A stretch of DNA of 64,000 nt from a bacterium (lineage in GTDB: Bacteria; Cyanobacteriota; Vampirovibrionia; Gastranaerophilales; JAILCC01): assembly GCA_024680555.1 (NCBI GenBank), contig JAILCC010000016.1:124001-188000 (forward strand). The letters run 5' to 3'. Position 1 is the stretch's first letter; the number at the start of each line of letters is the position of its first letter. The position numbers and the translations under genes were made by a program. The notes under the pieces are model-generated. The model worked only from the letters and a program-made list of their open reading frames with translations. It searched no databases and was not told the DNA's origin. This document shows, one piece after another, positions 1-7,370 of this stretch.

Positions 1-236
1 TTTTATACCTAAAAATACTTTATTAAAACGTAAGGGTAACAGTTATTTTTCGGAGGTAATTTAAGGTATAATTTAGCAGGGTGACAAAAAAGAATATCAG
101 ACAAAAGCTCCACCAATAGGAGTTTTCGACCGCATTATGAAAAATTTTTCAAAATGAGGGCAATTTTTTTGCACGAAAATACTTTATTCCCATGTGTTAG
201 GTGTTAGTATTTTTTTGGCATGGAAGGAGTATGTCT
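1..236. other. Gene-free leader upstream of the first EF-hand gene
   Basis: I see no open reading frame here. A TATAAT lies at 67-72 but has no good -35 partner, so the promoter is uncertain. An imperfect hairpin (AAAAGCTCC / GGAGTTTT) lies near 105-126, with no clear U-tract after it. Positions 16-38 (CTTTATTAAAA, three variable bases, AAGGGTAA) closely match 57557-57578 upstream of an unrelated gene. AAAATACTTTATT occurs twice, near 11 and 177. This is probably the promoter and 5' leader of the following gene. Confidence 0.4.
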
Positions 237-938
237 ATGACGAAAGTTATGGCTACGAGCGATGTTCTCGTGTCTGATAACGGGTTGATTTATGAGGGGA
301 TGAAAGTGTCGGATGCAAACAAAAGTACGGAACTTATGTCCGTATTTAATTTTGCAGACAAGGACAAGGACGGTGTAATCAGCAGGGGAGAATTGGACCG
401 CTACAATGCACCGATATTTTTACAATGCGGGCATGGCAGCAGAATACTGTCGGCTTGTCAGGGAGGCGAAGTTGCTACTTGTCCGAACACAACCCAAATT
501 TATGCAGGTTTAAAAATTGAAGAAACAACCGCAGATGGCAGAAACTTGTTCCCACTAATCGACTTGAATCAAGACGGTAAAATTACAAAAACGGAAATGG
601 AAAAGCTAGAAGACTCAATTATTAAATTAGAAAAGAGAAACAAACATGAAAAGAGCAAAAGCAATATGGCAACAGCTTTTGCCCTAACAGCATTTTTACC
701 TGTGGCGGTAGGAAGTTTGCCGTTTTTAATCTTGGGAGGATTGGATGCAGGTTCATTCCTTGAATTTGCAAAATTTCTGGGAAGTGGCTTGGGAATTGCG
801 GGAACAGGAATGCTAATTGGACTTGCGATTTATTATTTTACATACGGCAAAAATAAGGGCAAAAGGAATGAAGCATTGTTAAAAGACGTAAATTCTCATC
901 CGTTTATCGTTAATAAATTAAAGCAAGAACCTTGTTAA
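237..938 (+). CDS. EF-hand membrane protein, tandem copy 1
   Basis: The product is 233 aa and of unknown function. The N-terminal half has two EF-hand-like loops: FADKDKDGVISRGE near residue 45 and LIDLNQDGKITKTE near residue 113. Both have the spaced Asp/Asn and Gly typical of Ca2+-binding loops. Two hydrophobic segments in the C-terminal third (about residues 143-170 and 180-202) are probably membrane-spanning and are followed by a Lys-rich tail. There is no classical signal peptide. I chose ATG 237 because AAGGAG sits 7 bases before it. The in-frame ATG at 231 lies only one base after that Shine-Dalgarno sequence. The next gene is a paralogue sharing GLIYEGMK, MSVFNFAD and RYNAPIF, so the pair arose by tandem duplication. 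The EF-hand call is strong; the cellular role is unknown. Confidence 0.8.
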   Translation: MTKVMATSDVLVSDNGLIYEGMKVSDANKSTELMSVFNFADKDKDGVISRGELDRYNAPIFLQCGHGSRILSACQGGEVATCPNTTQIYAGLKIEETTADGRNLFPLIDLNQDGKITKTEMEKLEDSIIKLEKRNKHEKSKSNMATAFALTAFLPVAVGSLPFLILGGLDAGSFLEFAKFLGSGLGIAGTGMLIGLAIYYFTYGKNKGKRNEALLKDVNSHPFIVNKLKQEPC

Positions 939-986
939 GGAAACAGCAAAAGTTTAGTTAGTGTAGGTGTTAGCGGAGGTATTTTA

Positions 987-1721
987 ATGAGTAAGGTAGA
1001 TATTCAAGAAAGAGGTAATATGGCAGTAAGTTATAACGGTTTGATTTATGAAGGCATGAAAAAGCCAGACATATCAGATATAAGCAAAATGTCAGTATTT
1101 AATTTTGCCGATACAGACAAAGACGGAGTAATTAGCAAATCTGAAGTTGAACGTTATAACGCACCCATTTTTATGAAAAATTACGATACAAACAGAGAAA
1201 TCATGTTCGGAAGATGTCAGACACGACCGTTTCAAGCAGACGGTTATACCCAGTTTTATTCCGGACTTGATATCAAACACGTTGATGAAAAAGCAATCAA
1301 CGACTTTAAACTCATTGATATAGACAACAACGGCATCATTTCAAAAACAGAAATGGAAAAAATGGAAGTTGCTTTTAATGAAACGCAAAAAATAAGCGAT
1401 AAAGTAAAATCTATCGCCCAAAAGACAACGCTTATAAATTGGCTGACAGGTATTGCCTGCACACCGATACCTTTGGGAATGATTATTTGGTTTTGCAATG
1501 ACATTGAAGGCATTGTTAATGCGCCATTCGCAAGGTACATGGGGACAAGCGCCGCTATAGCATTAGGATTGGGGGTATTGAGTATTGGTGTGGCATTCTT
1601 GTGCAAAAAGCTTGCAGATTCTCAAACCAAAAAGCTTGGTGAAGCCACAGAAAATCACCCTTATGCACTTTCAAAAACAGAAAGCATAAAGGGAACATAC
1701 GAAATTTCAAAAGCATATTGA
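987..1721 (+). CDS. EF-hand membrane protein, tandem copy 2
   Basis: The product is 244 aa and is a paralogue of the gene just upstream. EF-hand-like loops are FADTDKDGVISKSE near residue 38 and LIDIDNNGIISKTE near residue 110. Two hydrophobic segments follow (about residues 148-172 and 184-205), then a polar tail. GGAGG lies 7 bases before the ATG. The preceding bases (GTGTAGGTGTTAG) resemble the leader of copy 1 (GTGTTAGGTGTTAG), so the duplication included upstream DNA. A strong intrinsic terminator follows, so the two genes probably form one transcript. It is likely a membrane-anchored Ca2+-binding or Ca2+-sensing protein. No known family was recognised beyond the EF-hand. Confidence 0.8.
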   Translation: MSKVDIQERGNMAVSYNGLIYEGMKKPDISDISKMSVFNFADTDKDGVISKSEVERYNAPIFMKNYDTNREIMFGRCQTRPFQADGYTQFYSGLDIKHVDEKAINDFKLIDIDNNGIISKTEMEKMEVAFNETQKISDKVKSIAQKTTLINWLTGIACTPIPLGMIIWFCNDIEGIVNAPFARYMGTSAAIALGLGVLSIGVAFLCKKLADSQTKKLGEATENHPYALSKTESIKGTYEISKAY

Positions 1722-1742
1722 TGTCATTCGTGTCCTTACATT

Positions 1743-1770
1743 AAAGAGGTCTTTACGACCTCTTTTTTTT
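1743..1770 (+). terminator. Intrinsic terminator after the EF-hand pair
   Basis: A perfect 9-bp stem (AAAGAGGTC / GACCTCTTT) with a 5-base loop runs straight into a run of T. It ends the transcript of the two EF-hand genes. Confidence 0.9.
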
Positions 1771-1896
1771 GCGGATTTCGGCAAGGCTGAACGAACGCAG
1801 AGAGTGAATGCCGTCCCCACGAACAGAGTTATGAAGTGGAATTTTTACAAAGTAAAAATGGAACGAAATTCAAACTCTGTGAGTTGCCGATAATCA
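1771..1896. repeat. 126-bp palindromic repeat, copy 1
   Basis: This is the first of two direct copies differing at one base. The unit is itself a nested palindrome. TCGGCAA near the left end pairs with TTGCCGA near the right end. Inside it ACAGAGTT pairs with AACTCTGT. At the centre ATTTTTAC pairs with GTAAAAAT across a 3-base loop. The unit is richer in GC than its surroundings and has no plausible ORF. It fits a REP/MITE-like element or a structured RNA. Confidence 0.85.
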
Positions 1897-1902
1897 AAGA
1901 GA

Positions 1903-2028
1903 GCGGATTTCGGCAAGGCTGAACGAACGCAGAGAGTGAACGCCGTCCCCACGAACAGAGTTATGAAGTGGAATTTTTACAAAGTAAAAATGGAACGAAA
2001 TTCAAACTCTGTGAGTTGCCGATAATCA
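1903..2028. repeat. 126-bp palindromic repeat, copy 2
   Basis: This is a direct copy of 1771-1896 with a period of 132 bp. The only difference I see is GTGAACG in place of GTGAATG, so the duplication is recent or actively homogenised. It ends about 10 bp from the accA stop codon. The accA transcript from the minus strand would therefore run into this folded structure, which might protect or end that mRNA. Confidence 0.85.
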
Positions 2029-2037
2029 TAGAAAAAT

Positions 2038-3006
2038 TTAAAAAAGACTTGCTTTGACTTCACCCATATCACGGAATTTTTTGTACCTGTCTTCAACAAT
2101 TTGTTTTTCATCAAGTCCGTCAAGTTCAGATAACCCTTTCAAAACCATTTCTTTAAGATTTTCGCATGCAACTTCGGGTTCATAATGAGCACCACCTAAT
2201 GGTTCTTTTATAATTCCGTCAATAATTTTTGATTTCAATAAAAAGTCGGCGGTAATTTGCAGTGCGTCAGCAGCTTTGTCAGCATAAGACGCATCACTCC
2301 AAAGTATTGAAGCGCAACCTTCTGGAGTAATTACCGTATAATACGCATTTTCAAGCATATAAACTTTATTTGCAACGGCAAGTCCCAATGCCCCGCCTGA
2401 GCATCCTTCGCCTGTTATGACAGATATTACAGGAACAGTTAATTTTGCCATTTCTAAAAGATTTTTGGCTATCGCTCCGCCTTGACCTGTCTCTTCAGCT
2501 TTTATTCCCGGATATGCACCCGGAGTATCAATAATTGTAACAATCGGCAGGTTGAATTTTTCGGCATGTTTAAAAAGGCGAAGTGCTTTTCTGTATCCCT
2601 CAGGATGCGGCATACCAAAATTGTATTCAAGGTTTTCTCTAGTTGTTCTGCCTTTTTGCGTACCTACAATAAGCATAGGCCTGTCATCAATTCTCCCTAT
2701 TCCACCAATAATGGAACGGTCATCAGTACCGGCTCTGTCGCCATGAAATTCAACCCAATCTGTTGTAATATTTCTGACATAATCAAGGAATGTCGGTCTT
2801 TGCGCATGTCGTGCAATTTGTATTCTTTCATAGGGCTGAAGATTATTGTACAGCTTCTTCTTAAATTCTTCCGCCTGCTTGGTAAGCGTATCAATTTGGG
2901 CAGAGAGGTCAATACCCGAATCTCTGCTAAGATTTTTAAGTTCTTCTATCTTGTCTTCAATTTCATATATAGGTTTTTCAAATGGTAATTGCGTAACTTT
3001 TTGCAT
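2038..3006 (-). CDS. accA: Acetyl-CoA carboxylase carboxyltransferase subunit alpha
   Basis: AccA (322 aa) pairs with AccD to move the carboxyl group from biotin carrier protein to acetyl-CoA, giving malonyl-CoA for fatty-acid synthesis in the cytoplasm. The protein is collinear with the family. It has an N-terminal coiled segment (FEKPIYEIEDKI), then the crotonase-like core with RPTFLDYV, FHGDRAGTDD, FGMPHPEGYRKALRL, TIIDTPGAYPG and GEGCSGGALG. ATG 3006 was chosen because AAGGA lies about 8 bases upstream; an in-frame ATG 27 bases earlier lies inside the end of accD. The gap to accD is 10 bp, so lptD-accD-accA read as one operon. The length is normal for AccA. Confidence 0.96.
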   Translation of the reverse strand: MQKVTQLPFEKPIYEIEDKIEELKNLSRDSGIDLSAQIDTLTKQAEEFKKKLYNNLQPYERIQIARHAQRPTFLDYVRNITTDWVEFHGDRAGTDDRSIIGGIGRIDDRPMLIVGTQKGRTTRENLEYNFGMPHPEGYRKALRLFKHAEKFNLPIVTIIDTPGAYPGIKAEETGQGGAIAKNLLEMAKLTVPVISVITGEGCSGGALGLAVANKVYMLENAYYTVITPEGCASILWSDASYADKAADALQITADFLLKSKIIDGIIKEPLGGAHYEPEVACENLKEMVLKGLSELDGLDEKQIVEDRYKKFRDMGEVKASLF

Positions 3007-3016
3007 AATAAATTCC

Positions 3017-3889
3017 TTATTTTTTAGATGCATGCAGCCTTATAAGGTTTGCTATAGTTTCTTTTAAATTGTCTCTGGAGCATATCATATCAACTTGTCC
3101 ATGTTTTAAGAAATACTCTGCCGTTTGGAAGTCAGACGGAAGTTTCTGCCTGATTGTTTGTTCAATAACCCTTCTGCCTGCAAAGCCCATTCTTGCACCT
3201 TGCTCCGCAATAATGATATCTCCCAATGTACCGAAACTTGCAGTAACTCCGCCAAAAGTCGGCTCTGTCAAAACGGTTATATAGAGAATTTTATTTTCAT
3301 TCAATTTTGAAACGGCACAACTTGTTTTTGCCATCTGCATAAGGCTAAAAATACCCTCTTGCATTCTCGCACCACCTGAAGAAGTAAAAATGACAACAGG
3401 AAGTTTCTTATTTATTGCCAATTCCATAAGACGTGAAATTTTTTCACCAACAACAGAACCCATCGAGCCGCCCATAAAGGCAAATTCCATAACTGCAACC
3501 GCAACAGACTCGCCGTTAATCTTCCCAGTTCCGGTTATTATTGCATCATTTAGTTTTGTTTTATTTTGAGCTTCTTTTTGTCTTGCTTTGTATGGTTTTA
3601 AATCTTTAAAATTCAACGGATCAACGCTGCCAAGGTTTGCTTCTGTTTCCTTAAAGCTCATCAAATCCATTACCTGTTTTATTCGTTCAGTCGCATTTAT
3701 GCGAAAATGATATCCGCACTTGGGACAAACATTCAAGTTTTCCTCAACCTCTTTGGAGGGAAGATTTGCGCCGCAATTATAACATTTTGTCCATAATTTA
3801 CCGACTTCATCATCAATAAGTGCAGCCGTCGCCGGTCTGTCCAAATTTTTTTGTTCTTTCTTGCTCTGAAGCCATTCTTTTAAGCCCAT
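3017..3889 (-). CDS. accD: Acetyl-CoA carboxylase carboxyltransferase subunit beta
   Basis: AccD (290 aa) is the zinc-finger subunit of the acetyl-CoA carboxylase carboxyltransferase. Near residues 37-58 it carries the four-cysteine zinc ribbon (CYNCGA, then CPKCGYH). The catalytic crotonase fold follows, with GTGKINGE, FMGGSMGSVVGEKI, SSGGARMQEG and PTFGGVTASFG. An AAGGA Shine-Dalgarno sequence precedes the ATG. It lies 10 bp after lptD and 10 bp before accA. Lipid precursor supply and outer-membrane assembly are thus encoded together. Length and motifs are typical. Confidence 0.96.
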   Translation of the reverse strand: MGLKEWLQSKKEQKNLDRPATAALIDDEVGKLWTKCYNCGANLPSKEVEENLNVCPKCGYHFRINATERIKQVMDLMSFKETEANLGSVDPLNFKDLKPYKARQKEAQNKTKLNDAIITGTGKINGESVAVAVMEFAFMGGSMGSVVGEKISRLMELAINKKLPVVIFTSSGGARMQEGIFSLMQMAKTSCAVSKLNENKILYITVLTEPTFGGVTASFGTLGDIIIAEQGARMGFAGRRVIEQTIRQKLPSDFQTAEYFLKHGQVDMICSRDNLKETIANLIRLHASKK

Positions 3890-3899
3890 AATCTATTCC

Positions 3900-5771
3900 T
3901 TATAATCTGGATTTTCTTTTCTTCTTTTCTTTCCTTTGACTTTTCGGATCGATATTTGTAACTTTCATTTCGTCAAATTCTAAGTAAGTTTTGTTTGCGC
4001 CCAACAACATGTCGAGTCCAACAACACTAGAACTTCTAACCGTATCATATCCGAAACGTAATTTTATATCGTCAGTACCGACAGCCGCAACGATTTGGTT
4101 TTCGGTAATTCTCTTACCCCTATAGTCTTTGTCGTGAACGTTATACATAACTCTGTATCCAAGAGAGATATATTTGTTAAGGTAAAACTGACCTTTAAAC
4201 CTTATGTTATCTCTGCCGTATCTAAAACGGTCAAACCGGTACGGAGTATCTCCATATCTGCCATTTACAAAGTACGCTACATCCAAATATAATCTGCCTA
4301 AATCCGAATACAATCTCGGACCTATTCTCGCAATACCATATCTGTCACCTGTGTTATATAACGTAAAATCGTGATCATAAGCATAACCAAGCATCAAGTA
4401 TTTTTCCCAGGCCAGCAACGGTTTTCTGTTTCTGACGGACATTTGCCACTTATATCTTCCCGTAGTCAAGTTGCCCGAACGATGATTTTTTCTGTCTTTA
4501 TATATACCTGCTGACAGGAAGTTTTTAACATAGGCATTCGCTTGTTGAATTTTTGTGCCTTTTTGATAAACAATTTCGGCACCGTAATCAGGCATATTGC
4601 CGCCCATCCAACCATTATCAAGCCAATCATTTTTTGCCAATCTGAGTTTTAAGTTGTCCGTAATATCGTATCTTGCATCGACAACCCAATCTTTTGAAGC
4701 AGAAGAATACATAAATTCCGACTTGCTTTTCGGAGTTTGCAATCTTGCAAAAGCACCTATGCCAACCTTTTTAGATTTTACGGAAAATAACGGACCCGCT
4801 TTCAACGTAGCAGCATTCGGCAGAGCAAATACCAAATCTGGCGAAATATACGGTCCGATTTTTCTGTGGCTTCCGATTTCGGGAAGTATAGTTTCTATGT
4901 AGTTTACGTCTTTATCCGCAGTTATTCTGAATACCGGAGAGTAGCCTACTTTAAGCCTGCCTCTGTAGAGAGTTGCATGTTCAAGAGTAATATCATCAGT
5001 GCCGTTTTCCAAACGTTTTACATGCACTTTTTTGGCAACAACTCTGATATTGTTATCTTCTGTATCAAATTCTTTTTCGGGATCAAACAATCTTGGAACC
5101 GACAATGCGCCAAAACGGCTTGTGGTAACGATATTTGCCTTACCTTTTGTATCAACAACTACATCACCATCTTCGGCATGAACATCGCCAGTGTACATGG
5201 TCGCACTCTTAGCGCTTATATTCAGCTCATTGTAATATATAATAGGATTTTTAAAGAAAGAAGACTCTTTCTTTGAATTAAGTCTGATATAATCGCCAAA
5301 ATATTCTGCGTCATTTCTTAATATACGGACATTGCCGATACCTATAATTTCATAGTTTCTGTGGTCAACAATGATTTCGTTTGCACTCAACTGAAGCTTT
5401 TCTTCGGGGATAATGAGCATTGCATTACCTTTTGCAACATATTGACCTGTCTCGGCATAATAATCAACGGTATCGCTCATCAAATCCATATTCTTGCCAA
5501 ATGAGTCATCCTCGTCCACAACTTCAACCTTTTCAATACCTGCCTCCTGCATTTTATCCTGAGGAAGCTTGGAGTCATTGATAACATCTAAGTTTTCGGG
5601 CTGCTCATCCAATGGAAAAATATAAGAGTCATCCTGTTGATTTTTTTGTTCTTCCTGTTGCAGCGGTTTGACTTTTTTGCCCCAACTCCATGCCTGAGCG
5701 CTATCTGCAAACAGTAGATCAGCCAACAAGATTAAAGAAAATATACAAATATATATATTAAATTTTTTCAT
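3900..5771 (-). CDS. lptD: LptD/OstA-like outer-membrane LPS assembly protein
   Basis: The product is 623 aa. A signal peptide (about residues 1-27, ending ADSAQA) is followed by a low-complexity acidic linker. An OstA/LptA-type beta domain comes next (about residues 95-250, containing YYAETGQYVAKGNA, with repeats of the type seen in LptA). The long C-terminal part has the alternating aromatic/polar pattern of an outer-membrane beta-barrel, ending KKKRKSRL. By family knowledge LptD inserts lipopolysaccharide into the outer leaflet together with LptE. It is shorter than the E. coli protein (about 780 aa). It heads an operon with accD and accA. Its presence implies a diderm envelope. Whether it moves true LPS here is inferred. 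Confidence 0.8.
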   Translation of the reverse strand: MKKFNIYICIFSLILLADLLFADSAQAWSWGKKVKPLQQEEQKNQQDDSYIFPLDEQPENLDVINDSKLPQDKMQEAGIEKVEVVDEDDSFGKNMDLMSDTVDYYAETGQYVAKGNAMLIIPEEKLQLSANEIIVDHRNYEIIGIGNVRILRNDAEYFGDYIRLNSKKESSFFKNPIIYYNELNISAKSATMYTGDVHAEDGDVVVDTKGKANIVTTSRFGALSVPRLFDPEKEFDTEDNNIRVVAKKVHVKRLENGTDDITLEHATLYRGRLKVGYSPVFRITADKDVNYIETILPEIGSHRKIGPYISPDLVFALPNAATLKAGPLFSVKSKKVGIGAFARLQTPKSKSEFMYSSASKDWVVDARYDITDNLKLRLAKNDWLDNGWMGGNMPDYGAEIVYQKGTKIQQANAYVKNFLSAGIYKDRKNHRSGNLTTGRYKWQMSVRNRKPLLAWEKYLMLGYAYDHDFTLYNTGDRYGIARIGPRLYSDLGRLYLDVAYFVNGRYGDTPYRFDRFRYGRDNIRFKGQFYLNKYISLGYRVMYNVHDKDYRGKRITENQIVAAVGTDDIKLRFGYDTVRSSSVVGLDMLLGANKTYLEFDEMKVTNIDPKSQRKEKKKRKSRL

Positions 5772-5845
5772 TATTACTCTCGTCCCAATACAACAATATT
5801 ATAATACGAAAAGTTGTTTGGCTACTTTTTTACAAAAGTTTTACT

Positions 5846-5851
5846 TATAAT
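5846..5851 (+). promoter_or_regulatory. Candidate -10 box for hemW
   Basis: A consensus TATAAT lies 44 bases before the hemW ATG, in the 123-bp region shared with the divergent lptD operon. The -35 is weak (TACTTT at a 17-base spacing). On the opposite strand a TATAAT-like box (TATTATAAT) near 5800 may serve lptD. Confidence 0.4.
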
Positions 5852-5894
5852 GATTGTATAACATCAAGCCAAAAAAACAATTCAAGTCAACAGT

Positions 5895-7019
5895 ATGGAA
5901 AATTTATCGGATAACAAAGCACAAAATATTTATATACACATTCCTTTTTGCATTAGAAAGTGCAACTATTGCAGCTTTATTTCATTCACAAATATAGCAG
6001 AGTACCAAGATGCATACATTGAGGCATTATGCAAAGAAATAGCATCATACGCTTCCGCCAAAACCATAGAAACCGTTTATCTGGGCGGCGGCACACCTAA
6101 TTTATTAAGCATAAAGAGTCTTGAAAAAATTACGGCAACATTGGATAAAAGCTTTAGAATATCTGATAATGTCGAATTTTCGATGGAATTTAACCCTAAA
6201 ATATCAAATCTGCAATATGTACAAGATGCAAAAGCACTCGGTATAAACAGAATCAGCCTCGGTGCACAGAGCTTTAATGACGATATTTTGAAAACTTTGG
6301 GCAGAATACACACTGCCAATGATACTTTAAAATTCATAGAAATTTTAAACAAAGCACAAATAGATAACTATAGTGTAGATTTGATGTACGGCATTTTCGG
6401 ACAGGATATAAAGTCGCTGAAAAATGACCTTGACATACTTACAGAAATAAGCCCCAAACACGTATCCACATACGGTTTAAAGGTAGAAGACGGTACACCG
6501 TTTGCAAAATTGCCAAAAGAAAATCTTCCGGACGAAGACATGTGTGCAAGCATGTACCTTTTGATATGCAATGAACTGAAAAACAAAAGCTACGAACATT
6601 ATGAAATAAGCAATTTTGCCCAAAAGGGGTATTCATCAAAACACAACATGGCTTATTGGAAGAATAAAGAATATTTTGGGGTTGGAGTAGCAGCACACGG
6701 ATACCTAAACGGCACCAGATACAAAAACTCAAATGATATAAAATCATATATACAAACCCCAATCAAAAAAGAAATTATTGCACACAATTCTCAACAAGAC
6801 ATACTAGAAGAAGAAATATTTTTGGGGTTAAGAACTTCTGATGGTATAAATCTGAAAACGATAAAAGAAAAATTCGGAACTGATTTATATAAAGAAAAAA
6901 AAGCTTTTATAAACGAAATCATCGGCAGTGGGCATGGAAATATTGAGGGAGATATATTCTCTTTGACCGAAAAAGGATTTTTAATAAGCAATTATATTTT
7001 AGGTGAACTTGTCTCATAA
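5895..7019 (+). CDS. hemW: HemW-like radical SAM heme chaperone
   Basis: The product is 374 aa, in the HemN/HemW radical SAM family. The cluster motif is HIPFCIRKCNYCSF (CxxxCxxC), followed by GGGTPN and the HemW-type NPKI, GAQSF and YEISNFA segments. HemW lacks coproporphyrinogen oxidase activity and binds heme for delivery to respiratory enzymes. Many databases still mislabel it as an oxygen-independent coproporphyrinogen oxidase. The length and the missing N-terminal HemN extension favour HemW. No clear Shine-Dalgarno sequence is visible before the ATG. It is transcribed divergently from lptD and no partner gene follows. Confidence 0.87.
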   Translation: MENLSDNKAQNIYIHIPFCIRKCNYCSFISFTNIAEYQDAYIEALCKEIASYASAKTIETVYLGGGTPNLLSIKSLEKITATLDKSFRISDNVEFSMEFNPKISNLQYVQDAKALGINRISLGAQSFNDDILKTLGRIHTANDTLKFIEILNKAQIDNYSVDLMYGIFGQDIKSLKNDLDILTEISPKHVSTYGLKVEDGTPFAKLPKENLPDEDMCASMYLLICNELKNKSYEHYEISNFAQKGYSSKHNMAYWKNKEYFGVGVAAHGYLNGTRYKNSNDIKSYIQTPIKKEIIAHNSQQDILEEEIFLGLRTSDGINLKTIKEKFGTDLYKEKKAFINEIIGSGHGNIEGDIFSLTEKGFLISNYILGELVS

Positions 7020-7203
7020 GCAGTTATATCAATGCTTTTATGAAACATGTTAAGAAGTATTAACTCCGTATATACAAAATATGGCAATTTTTTATACGCA
7101 ATAAACTTTATTAAGATGTAGAGAGCTAAGAAATCCACAGAGAGAATTTTAGAGAGAATTAAAGACTTACTTATATTAACCCCTATTTATCCCTATTTAC
7201 CCG
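7020..7203. other. Gene-free region after hemW
   Basis: This 184-bp AT-rich stretch has no ORF that I can support. It ends at a terminator-like hairpin, so it may be a long hemW 3' UTR or a short independent RNA. GAGAGAATTTTAGAGAGAATT is a local near-repeat, and CCCTATTTA occurs twice in succession just before the hairpin. Confidence 0.4.
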
Positions 7204-7236
7204 CCCGAGAATTGAAAAACTTTCGGGTTTCTTTTT
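7204..7236 (+). terminator. Terminator-like hairpin
   Basis: A 7-bp stem (CCCGAGA / TTTCGGG, one G-U pair) with a 10-base loop is followed by TTTCTTTTT. It lies 185 bases after the hemW stop and would end hemW or an RNA from the preceding region. Confidence 0.6.
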
Positions 7237-7239
7237 GTT

Positions 7240-7352
7240 GTGCTGCGGATTTTGCGAAAGGGTGTAACCCGAGTACCAGAGGGCAAAAGTCTGCGACTGC
7301 GAATGCAAAGCAGACTGCTTGCCCGAAGACAGCAAAATCCAAGAGAGCGCAC
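7240..7352. repeat. Large nested palindromic intergenic element
   Basis: The ends pair as GTGC / GCAC. GGATTTTGC (7247-7255) pairs perfectly with GCAAAATCC (7332-7340). Inside, GGGCAA..GTCTGC (7281-7294) pairs with GCAGAC..TTGCCC (7310-7324), and GGGTGTAACCC forms a small hairpin. It is richer in GC than its flanks. Like the 1771-2028 repeats it starts with GCGGATTT, has GAGAGCG at or just past its right end, and sits just after a terminator, so the elements may be related. A 61-codon minus-strand frame across it is probably not a gene. Confidence 0.7.
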
Positions 7353-7370
7353 ACAAATAGGCTACCAAGT

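Noticed and set aside
1889..2027. TTGCCGATAA in the repeats as sigma-28 -10 boxes
   Set aside because: No TAAA lies 15-16 bases upstream, and the string is explained as the right arm of the palindrome.
2482..2988. 168-aa plus-strand frame antisense to accA
   Set aside because: It has no signal, domain or Shine-Dalgarno sequence and lies opposite a clear accA; it is a shadow frame.
7183..7368. 61-aa minus-strand frame across the palindromic element
   Set aside because: It follows the palindrome and terminator, so the sequence is explained by secondary structure rather than coding.
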